Below, in pieces: positions 7,314-12,117 of a stretch of DNA of 12,117 nt. The notes under the pieces are model-generated. The model ran no database searches, was not told the origin of the DNA, and saw only the letters and a list, made by a program, of their open reading frames with translations. Positions within the stretch are counted from its first letter, which is position 1; the number at the start of each line of letters is the position of its first letter. Origin of the DNA: Desulfosporosinus sp. (GTDB lineage Bacteria > Bacillota > Desulfitobacteriia > Desulfitobacteriales > Desulfitobacteriaceae); NCBI GenBank assembly GCA_016278585.1, contig JADQBO010000080.1:1-12117 (forward strand). The letters run 5' to 3'. The position numbers were made by a program, and so were the translations under genes.

Positions 7314-7841
7314 TTAGCGAAAAACCACTAAGCCAAAGCCCATCGATGCTACGATAATTAGTGCGGGATGCAATTTTAACCAGTATACAGACACCACCGT
7401 TGCCAAAGCAATTCCCCACGTTGTTAGGTTTGGAAAAGAGCCTCTACCCATATCAAACGCAGTTTGAGCTATTAAGACAACGACAACGGGACGTACCCCC
7501 TTTAGCATTCCTTTTAAGATTGGGGAATTTGAGTATTTCATTAAAAACTGTGCCAATAAAATAACAGCAAGGGCAGTAGGTAAAATAACTCCAATATTTG
7601 CAACCAGGGCTCCTAACCACCCTGCTTCTTGATAACCAACATAACCAGCTAATTTTGTAGCGATTGGGCCTGGTAAAGCATTTCCAACGGCAAGAGCATC
7701 TGCGAATTCAGAGTTAGTCATCCAATGATACCTCTCCACGACTTCAATTTTAATAAGAGGAATAACGGCTGGTCCGCCTCCAAACCCTAGATTACTAGCC
7801 CTAGCAAAAGCAATTAACAGATCCCAGAGTTGTGTAAACAT
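7314..7841 (-). CDS. chrA: Chromate transporter (CHR family), single-domain, upstream copy
   Basis: This 175-aa CHR protein has NLGFGGGP (17-24), WMTNSEFAD (40-48) and GNALPGPIATK (53-63), followed by membrane segments to the C-terminus. It should work with the adjacent paralogue as a two-protein oxyanion transporter in the cell membrane. AAGGAG lies 10 nt before the ATG. The 94-bp gap to the second copy holds only that gene's ribosome binding site, with no hairpin recognised. Its N-terminus lacks Lys/Arg before residue 14, whereas the partner has R3 and K4. This could mean opposite membrane orientation of the two proteins. The region upstream contains a promoter and two GntR-type palindromes. 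Confidence 0.88.
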   Translation of the reverse strand: MFTQLWDLLIAFARASNLGFGGGPAVIPLIKIEVVERYHWMTNSEFADALAVGNALPGPIATKLAGYVGYQEAGWLGALVANIGVILPTALAVILLAQFLMKYSNSPILKGMLKGVRPVVVVLIAQTAFDMGRGSFPNLTTWGIALATVVSVYWLKLHPALIIVASMGFGLVVFR

Positions 7842-7919
7842 TATCTTTCATCTCCTTCCTCTCTAGATTAAAATCCTATTTGGTCAAAAAACCAACTTAT
7901 ACATGGGTTTTCTTACGTT

Positions 7920-7948
7920 AGTATATAACCTTAAGGTCAGTAATTCAA
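7920..7948 (-). promoter_or_regulatory. Candidate promoter of the CHR pair
   Basis: On the minus strand TTGAAT (7943-7948), a 17-bp spacer and TATACT (7920-7925) give matches of 4/6 and 5/6. A second candidate lies further upstream: TTGATT (7999-8004), 17 bp, TACAAA (7976-7981), whose -10 falls inside the second palindrome. The choice matters, because the first places the operators just upstream of the -35 and the second places one operator over the -10. Confidence 0.5.
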
Positions 7949-7954
7949 TATATT

Positions 7955-7964
7955 TGGTATACCA
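7955..7964. promoter_or_regulatory. GntR-type operator O1
   Basis: TGGTATACCA is a perfect 10-bp palindrome with the GT-AT-AC core used by many FadR-subfamily GntR regulators. The same ten bases form the centre of the 24-bp palindrome at 8812-8835. It lies 7 bp from the candidate -35 of the CHR genes. Confidence 0.6.
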
Positions 7965-7972
7965 TATTTGTT

Positions 7973-7990
7973 ATTTTTGTATACCAAAAT
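7973..7990. promoter_or_regulatory. GntR-type operator O2
   Basis: ATTTTTGTATACCAAAAT is an 18-bp palindrome with a single mismatched pair (7978/7985) around a GTATAC core. Its centre is 22 bp from the centre of O1, about two helical turns, so two dimers could bind on the same face of the DNA. Confidence 0.55.
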
Positions 7991-8048
7991 GTTGAAATAA
8001 TCAACCCCTTATTATCATTCTCCTAAGCAACCAACTTCGAAGACACGC

Positions 8049-8732
8049 CTAATAGCCTTTATCCCTAAAAGCCATATCCAAAAACGCTTGGCTTGAATTT
8101 TCTGCATGCCTTTTTGCTACAGCCTCTGCTTCAGAGCTGTCATGTCTACGTAGAGCGTCAATAATAGCATTATGTTCCACCCATACTTCTTCTGATCGAC
8201 CAGGTCTAGAATAGGCTACTTGAGTAAACTTAGTTATGTACTCATGCAATGTATTTAGAAAACTATACACTCGTGGGCTTTCAGCGGTTCTGTAGATTAT
8301 CTCATGAAATTTATCGTTCAATTGGTTAGACTTTTTAAGGTTTCCTTTTACATGTTCATCCGAGATCTGCTTAGCTAGAACTTCTAAACGTTTCAATTCC
8401 CGGGGTTTAATTTTTGTAGCCGCAATACTGCAGATAAGCGTTTCCAAGGATGTCCTAATAACCAAAATCTCTACAATATCAGCCTTAGTAAATCCGGATA
8501 CCATGACCCCTTTGCGTGGTATATGAGTTACCAACCTTTCCGATACTAGCTTATTTATGGCTTCTCGGACTGGAGTCCTACTAACTCCCAGTTGCTCTGC
8601 AATATTACGTTCCACTAGCCTCTGTCCCGGTTCTAACTTCTTATCCAAAATAGCATTTCTAAGAATAGAAAAAACCGAATCTCGGATATGACCCTTATCA
8701 TCATACTTAATAGGCGAAAAATGATGTACCAC
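8049..8732 (-). CDS. GntR-family transcriptional regulator, FadR/FCD subgroup
   Basis: This 227-aa cytoplasmic DNA-binding protein has a winged-helix domain at about 12-78. It includes the GntR signature ILDKKLEPGQRLVERNIAEQ (28-47), the recognition helix around VSRTPVREAINKL (50-62) and a wing at HIPRKGVMV (70-78). The C-terminal FCD ligand domain (about 85-215) keeps the metal-binding set: D140 and H143 (NDKFH), H187 (VEHNAII) and H209 (RHAEN). A bound divalent metal and a small carboxylate ligand are therefore expected. The start is GTG with GGGGAG about 7 nt upstream. It lies upstream of the CHR pair in the same direction and diverges from the CotJC-like gene. Both flanking gaps contain GTATAC-core palindromes, so self-regulation and control of the transporters are likely. 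The inducer is unknown. Confidence 0.92.
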   Translation of the reverse strand: MVHHFSPIKYDDKGHIRDSVFSILRNAILDKKLEPGQRLVERNIAEQLGVSRTPVREAINKLVSERLVTHIPRKGVMVSGFTKADIVEILVIRTSLETLICSIAATKIKPRELKRLEVLAKQISDEHVKGNLKKSNQLNDKFHEIIYRTAESPRVYSFLNTLHEYITKFTQVAYSRPGRSEEVWVEHNAIIDALRRHDSSEAEAVAKRHAENSSQAFLDMAFRDKGY

Positions 8733-8780
8733 GTTTCTTCTCCCCTTTAGGATAATATGTATTAACTTACGTTTAACGCA

Positions 8781-8810
8781 ATTATAGTTCCTTCAATAGA
8801 ATAAAGGCAA
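8781..8810 (-). promoter_or_regulatory. Promoter of gntR
   Basis: On the minus strand TTGCCT (8805-8810), an 18-bp spacer and a consensus TATAAT (8781-8786) lie about 50 bp before the GTG start. The 24-bp palindrome starts one base upstream of the -35. Confidence 0.6.
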
Positions 8811-8811
8811 G

Positions 8812-8835
8812 TGAGATATGGTATACCATATCTCA
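8812..8835. promoter_or_regulatory. Perfect 24-bp palindrome, probable GntR operator
   Basis: The half-site TGAGATATGGTA is followed by its exact complement over 12 bases. Its centre is the TGGTATACCA core also found at 7955-7964. It lies in the divergent gntR/cotJC gap, centred about 50 bp before the gntR transcription start and about 90 bp before the likely cotJC start. A single protein bound here could govern both directions. Confidence 0.7.
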
Positions 8836-8879
8836 AAAAGCCAATCTATTCACTGCTGCAGGAAATCAGCCTAAGCTCA

Positions 8880-8920
8880 TAACCAAATTATTACCTGGAT
8901 CATAGAATGATTTAGGTAAT
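8880..8920 (+). promoter_or_regulatory. Possible cotJC promoter with overlapping inverted repeat
   Basis: CATAGAAT (8901-8908) resembles the sigma-E -10 (CATACAAT type) used by mother-cell sporulation genes such as cotJ. The same bases include TAGAAT, a 5/6 sigma-A -10 with a poor TAACCA -35 at 17 bp. No good sigma-E -35 is seen at the right distance. The site is framed by inverted arms ATTACCT (8890-8896) and AGGTAAT (8914-8920). Confidence 0.3.
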
Positions 8921-8943
8921 TTAATGTTTAAGGGAGGGTCAGC

Positions 8944-9501
8944 ATGTTTAGTTATAACAAACCTCTATTCTATCCGGTTCAAGTTGAATTCCGTGATCCG
9001 GTATTTGGCCAAACACTGCTTGAACATTACGGAGGAAGGGACAGTGAATATTCTGCTGCAACCCAGTACTTAAATCACCGTTCCAATATGCGTAACCGGT
9101 ATCTTCGCGATCTACTAGGTATAATCGCTGCCGAGGAAATCGGTCACATGGAAATGATTGCAGTGGCTATTAACAAGTTAGGAGGGCCGCCCCTAAGTTA
9201 TGTAAATTCGCAAGGAATCCCTTGGAATATATGCTATGTTGATCAAGCCTTAGATCCAATGGCAATGCTACAAGCAGATGTCGAAGCTGAAACAAGGGCA
9301 CGTCTCTTATACAATCATCATTTCACAATGACGGACGACCCTGGACTTAAAAAAATGATCAGTTTCTTAGGGAACAGAGAAGATGTGCATAAATTCCTTT
9401 TCCAAAAAGCTCAGACGTTGATACGAAAAGGCGCACCTCCGGAGCAATTCAATGAACTAATTATAGACTATAAAATGAGTTTAAAGACGATTGAACACTA
9501 A
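8944..9501 (+). CDS. cotJC: CotJC-like dimanganese catalase
   Basis: This is a 185-aa four-helix-bundle protein matching CotJC spore-coat proteins (about 189 aa) and the core of Mn catalases, which convert hydrogen peroxide to water and oxygen. All five dimanganese ligands of the Lactobacillus plantarum enzyme have counterparts: E35 (RDSEYSAA), E65 and H68 (AEEIGHMEM), E116 (EAETRAR) and H149 (REDVHKF). The 33-residue spacing of the last two equals that in the L. plantarum enzyme. E146, three residues before H149, matches a second-shell Glu. The N-terminal YNKPLFYPV is CotJC-like. A strong AGGGAGG lies about 6 nt before the ATG. It is the only plus-strand gene, has its own terminator, and lacks adjacent cotJA and cotJB. 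Divergence from gntR suggests stress control rather than, or besides, sporulation. Confidence 0.85.
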   Translation: MFSYNKPLFYPVQVEFRDPVFGQTLLEHYGGRDSEYSAATQYLNHRSNMRNRYLRDLLGIIAAEEIGHMEMIAVAINKLGGPPLSYVNSQGIPWNICYVDQALDPMAMLQADVEAETRARLLYNHHFTMTDDPGLKKMISFLGNREDVHKFLFQKAQTLIRKGAPPEQFNELIIDYKMSLKTIEH

Positions 9502-9537
9502 ACGAGGGTGCTTTTCAGGGCCGCCATAAAGTAATAT

Positions 9538-9573
9538 AGCCTTTAGCAAAAAATCTTTTGCCAAAGGCTTTTT
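9538..9573 (+). terminator. Rho-independent terminator of cotJC
   Basis: A 14-bp stem with one internal mismatch (arms 9538-9551 and 9556-9569) and a 4-nt loop is followed by a T-run to 9573. It ends 36 nt before the convergent Fe-S subunit gene's stop codon. Read in the other direction it has no T-run, so it mainly serves the plus strand. Confidence 0.85.
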
Positions 9574-9608
9574 ATCTCTAAAAAACATTTTAGGTTCTTA
9601 CTTATACC

Positions 9609-10073
9609 TTAATCCTTTGCAACAAGTTTTACGGCCTCAATGATTTTCTGGTAACCCGTGCAACGACAGAGATTTCCAGATAAACCTCGACGAATTTCTT
9701 TCTCGCTAGGGTTATGGTTTTTATCCAAAAGTGCCTTTGCTGATAATATCATACCTGGAGTACAATAACCGCACTGTACAGCTCCCACTTCAATAAATGC
9801 TTTTTGCAAGGGATGAAGATTTTCCTCAGTCCCTAAGTCTTCAATCGTGATTAAGTTCTTACCCTCCGCCTGTACGGCAAGGACTAAACACGCATTTACC
9901 GCCTGTCCATCTAGAAGTACGGTGCATGCTCCACAAACCCCTTCACCGCACCCTTCTTTGGTTCCTTTAAGTCCGAGAACTTCCCTTATCAAATAAAGAA
10001 GAGTCCTAAATTCCTCAATTTGAACCACTGTCGGCCTGCCATTGACTGTTAAACTCAAGATGGTTTGGGCCAT
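9609..10073 (-). CDS. Molybdenum hydroxylase 2Fe-2S subunit (xanthine dehydrogenase small subunit type)
   Basis: This 154-aa protein passes electrons from the molybdenum site to FAD in xanthine dehydrogenase/CO dehydrogenase-type enzymes. The N-terminal plant-ferredoxin-type cluster is bound by C42, C47, C50 and C62 (GCGEGVCGAC). The C-terminal helical domain binds the second cluster with C101, C104, C136 and C138 (QCGYC and CRCTGY). No ligand is missing. The ATG has GGGAGG 7 nt upstream and overlaps the end of the FAD subunit gene by 19 bp, so the two are coupled. It is the last gene of the operon. No molybdopterin subunit follows. Substrate cannot be told from this subunit. Confidence 0.95.
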   Translation of the reverse strand: MAQTILSLTVNGRPTVVQIEEFRTLLYLIREVLGLKGTKEGCGEGVCGACTVLLDGQAVNACLVLAVQAEGKNLITIEDLGTEENLHPLQKAFIEVGAVQCGYCTPGMILSAKALLDKNHNPSEKEIRRGLSGNLCRCTGYQKIIEAVKLVAKD

Positions 10074-10936
10074 TTGTGTTCCTCCCTGTTTTTTATCAAA
10101 TTGATCATTAACTCTATTAGAAGTTCTTTTGCTAAGTATCTGCGATATGTGGCAGTGGCACGGATATCCGTGATCGGAGAAATCTCCTGCTCTACTATCC
10201 TAGTTAAATCCTTAATAATGTCATAATTTATAATCTGACCCTCTAAAAAAGTTTCGGCCCCTTTTGCTCGAATAGGAGTTGGTGCAACCGAACCAAAGGC
10301 AACACGAGCCTTGCTACATTGGTTATTTTCATCGAGTTCCAGGCTTACGGCTAAATTGACTAATGAAATTGCCAAAGCCTTACGCAGACCCACTTTCTTA
10401 AAGATTGAGATTTGGTTAGGGTAATTCTTTACTGTAATCCTACTAATTAATTCATTCGGTCTAAGGAGTGTTTTTCCAACTCCCAGAAAAAAGTCTGACA
10501 CTCTTACCTCTCGTTTACCAGAAGAGCTTACGAGGGTCAACATAGCATCAAAGGCAAGCAAAGGCGGAACACAATCTGCAGCTGGGGAAGCACTCTGCAA
10601 ATTGCCTCCTAGTGTCCCGCGATTTCTAATTTGCGGGCTGCCTACAACAGACGCTGCCATAGCCAGTGCTACAAATGACTTTATAATCAGCGGATTAGCT
10701 TCGAGTTCCGAATGGGTTACTAGAGGACCTATTTCCAGTCCCCCCTCTATAGGTTCTATCTGCTTCCACTCTTCAATCCTCGATAAGTTTACTAAAACCC
10801 TTGGAGCAAGCTTACGTTGGTTCAGATCCACTAATACATTAGTGCCCCCTGCAATTGGCAGGATATTTTCAGATTGATCGTTTAACAATTCCAACGCCTC
10901 AGTCTCACTTCGCGGAGAAAAAGTCCTAAAACTCAT
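10055..10936 (-). CDS. Molybdenum hydroxylase FAD-binding subunit (xanthine dehydrogenase medium subunit type)
   Basis: This 293-aa subunit (CoxM/XdhB type) takes electrons from the Fe-S subunit to FAD and on to the acceptor. Counting from the alternative GTG three codons upstream, the first FAD motif AGGTNVL is at 32-38 and the second, NRGTLGGNLQSASPAAD, is at about 108-124. The C-terminal CO_deh_flav_C-like domain is at about 178-280. Start choice: a GTG at 10945 touches its GAGG with no gap, whereas the ATG at 10936 has GGTGG 5 nt upstream, so the ATG is used. There is no 4Fe-4S insertion of the 4-hydroxybenzoyl-CoA reductase type. The 69-bp gap before the gene shows only a weak CCCGT/ACGGG hairpin, so it is probably co-transcribed with the genes to its right. 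Confidence 0.93.
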   Translation of the reverse strand: MSFRTFSPRSETEALELLNDQSENILPIAGGTNVLVDLNQRKLAPRVLVNLSRIEEWKQIEPIEGGLEIGPLVTHSELEANPLIIKSFVALAMAASVVGSPQIRNRGTLGGNLQSASPAADCVPPLLAFDAMLTLVSSSGKREVRVSDFFLGVGKTLLRPNELISRITVKNYPNQISIFKKVGLRKALAISLVNLAVSLELDENNQCSKARVAFGSVAPTPIRAKGAETFLEGQIINYDIIKDLTRIVEQEISPITDIRATATYRRYLAKELLIELMINLIKNREEHKWPKPS

Positions 10937-11005
10937 ATGTCCCACCCTCTACCTACATAGTCCCTTCCCGTAGCACGTCATTCACGGGTGAACCAAGAAA
11001 AATAG

Positions 11006-11455
11006 CTAATCTTTGTTATGACTAAATTTTAATAAATAGCTGCCATCAGCAATATCTCGAAAAGCATCGATATAATACTGTCCACTAATATAAAGGAGTT
11101 TAACGTTCATTTTTTGCCCAGGTAACCGAGCTGCTACTGTGGAAATTGCTTCACCAGATCTCAGATCCGAAACAAGTTTAACTTCATCTAAGTAGACATA
11201 TAGTGGGGATAAATAAGGGTAGGATCTTTCTTGGGCAAAATTTTGTATAAACTCTTCTTTACTGAGCATTCCCTTCAATTCTGGTATCAGATAAGGGTAA
11301 ATTTCTGCTGGTCTGTTAGCATTAATAGCCTGATTAAAATCATTGACCCGTTGTGTAGCATGGGACTGACCCGGCAAATGATAAAACCCTACACTAATAA
11401 TCAATAAAACTAAAACGATAAGGAGTCCTGGCCAAAGTCTAGTTTTTCGCTGCAT
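11006..11455 (-). CDS. Membrane-anchored protein of unknown function
   Basis: I do not recognise a family. The 149-aa product begins with a basic stretch (MQRKTR), then one hydrophobic helix at about 8-25 without a lipobox Cys, so it is probably an anchored or secreted extracytoplasmic protein. The rest (about 30-145) alternates short helices and strands. It includes IYPYLIPELKGMLSKEEFIQNF (about 52-73, described by its ends I-F) and a late strand KLLYISGQYYIDAFRD. This pattern is reminiscent of small NTF2-like or DUF4878-like extracellular domains, but that is only an impression. AAGGGAG precedes the ATG. It starts 21 bp after the permease stop and precedes the hydroxylase genes, so it probably belongs to the uptake and oxidation operon. 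Confidence 0.75.
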   Translation of the reverse strand: MQRKTRLWPGLLIVLVLLIISVGFYHLPGQSHATQRVNDFNQAINANRPAEIYPYLIPELKGMLSKEEFIQNFAQERSYPYLSPLYVYLDEVKLVSDLRSGEAISTVAARLPGQKMNVKLLYISGQYYIDAFRDIADGSYLLKFSHNKD

Positions 11456-11476
11456 GTTTTTAAAACTCCCTTTCCC

Positions 11477-12117
11477 TTAGCGTTCAGCCCTAGTATAGGG
11501 AAGAGTATAGGCTGCTGGGAATTCCGCCTTCTTAGACACACTTACCAACACGAGAATTGTTAAGACATACGGCAAGGCAAGCAGAAACTGATGGGGAATA
11601 GGTATTCCTATGGCCTGTAACCTCATTTGCAAGGCATCTGCTCCACCAAACAGAAGCGCAGCGGCTAAGGCACGGTAAGGATTCCACCTCGCGAAAATGA
11701 CAACAGCTACTGCTATAAAGCCCCTTCCAGCAACCATCCGGTCAAGGAAAGTACTCATGAAACCAATCGAGAGAAATGCACCACCCAGTCCAGCGTATGC
11801 ACCGCCAATTGCAACACAGATATAACGAATTAATTGAACATGAATCCCTTTAGAATCAGAAGCTTTGGGATTTTCTCCAACGGCACGAACCTTTAAGCCA
11901 AAGGTCGTCTTCTCTAGAACGACCGCTGTAACTATAACTAATACTAGGGTTAGATACACCAAAATATTATGGTTAAAGAGAATCGGACCCAAAACCGGTA
12001 TATCTGTAAGAATGGGAAATTCGAGAGGTTTAAATGACTCTACTTGAGGGGGAAGTTTTTGAATTCCAAAAATAGCGCGAAACAAAAAGGCAGATAGACC
12101 CGTTCCTAAGATTAGAT
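11477..12117 (-). CDS. ABC transporter permease, nucleoside/BmpA-associated type (5' end missing)
   Basis: This is the C-terminal part, about 213 codons, of a BPD_transp_2-type inner-membrane permease. The frame stays open to the right edge, so an apparent TTG start at 12085 is not the true start. At the edge it reads GTGLSAFLFRAIFG. Recognisable pieces are FGLKVRAVGENPKASDSKGI (the coupling loop to the ATPase) and GGAYAGLGGAFLSIGFMSTF. AGRGFIAVAVVIFARWNP and the final LPYVLTILVLV helix follow. This pattern matches the second permease of purine-nucleoside importers (NupQ/YufQ type), which pair with a lipoprotein, an ATPase and another permease expected beyond the edge. It is followed by the 149-aa protein and the hydroxylase subunits, consistent with purine or nucleoside use. 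Confidence 0.85.
   Translation of the reverse strand, partial: LILGTGLSAFLFRAIFGIQKLPPQVESFKPLEFPILTDIPVLGPILFNHNILVYLTLVLVIVTAVVLEKTTFGLKVRAVGENPKASDSKGIHVQLIRYICVAIGGAYAGLGGAFLSIGFMSTFLDRMVAGRGFIAVAVVIFARWNPYRALAAALLFGGADALQMRLQAIGIPIPHQFLLALPYVLTILVLVSVSKKAEFPAAYTLPYTRAER

Noticed and set aside
7383..7388. GTATAC inside the upstream CHR gene, and another at 4090-4095 inside recQ
   Set aside because: The six-base core is not flanked by palindromic sequence and both lie within coding sequence.
7991..8005. GTTGA/TCAAC hairpin as the gntR terminator
   Set aside because: The stem is only 5 bp and A-T rich with a short ATTTT tail, and it overlaps a possible promoter -35, so termination cannot be claimed.
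12083..12085. TTG as start codon of the ABC permease
   Set aside because: The frame stays open to the window edge and the upstream residues (GTGLSAFLF) continue the permease pattern, so the gene is simply cut by the edge.
1..12117. CRISPR arrays, insertion sequences, tRNA genes, attachment sites
   Set aside because: No regularly spaced repeats, transposase-like frames, terminal inverted repeats or cloverleaf-type sequences were seen on either strand.

Overview
The window looks like chromosomal DNA of a low-GC, endospore-forming Gram-positive anaerobe. The support is AT-rich intergenic DNA, strong GGAGG-type ribosome binding sites, GTG starts, sigma-A-like promoters, a CotJC-type manganese catalase, an EmrB/QacA-type exporter, and a molybdenum-hydroxylase (xanthine dehydrogenase type) cluster beside a nucleoside-type ABC permease. 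A member of Clostridia such as the Desulfosporosinus/Desulfitobacterium group is my best guess. That is an inference from gene style, not from a database match. Every gene reads leftward on the minus strand except one, the CotJC-like gene.

Layout from left to right. Positions 1-282 hold no protein gene. Read on the minus strand they carry a strong promoter (TTGACA, 17 bp, TG-n-TATTAT) and a boxA-like leader ending in a GAAA-tetraloop hairpin, the typical front end of a ribosomal RNA operon whose 16S gene should start just beyond position 1. Then come a 500-aa multidrug-type MFS exporter, RecQ helicase with RQC, HRDC and an extra C-terminal HTH domain, and protein-L-isoaspartate methyltransferase. 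These are followed by an M20 (PepT-like) peptidase coupled to a HIT-family hydrolase, and the peptidase ends at a long terminator-like hairpin.

The central block (6.67-9.57 kb) is the most coherent unit. Two tandem single-domain chromate-transporter (CHR) genes are preceded by a GntR/FCD regulator gene, and a CotJC-like dimanganese catalase diverges from the regulator. TGGTATACCA-core palindromes sit in both non-coding gaps: two in front of the CHR pair, spaced 22 bp centre to centre, and one perfect 24-bp palindrome between gntR and the catalase. I infer that the GntR protein controls itself, the transporter pair and possibly the catalase, making a small anion-transport and peroxide-defence regulon. 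The inducer cannot be read from sequence.

The right block (9.6-12.1 kb) is one apparent leftward operon: an ABC permease of the nucleoside/BmpA-associated type (5' end cut off by the window edge), a 149-aa membrane-anchored protein of unknown function, the FAD subunit and the 2Fe-2S subunit of a molybdenum hydroxylase. The molybdopterin catalytic subunit is not in the window and is not downstream, so it must lie upstream beyond the right edge or elsewhere. The combination suggests purine or nucleoside uptake and oxidation.
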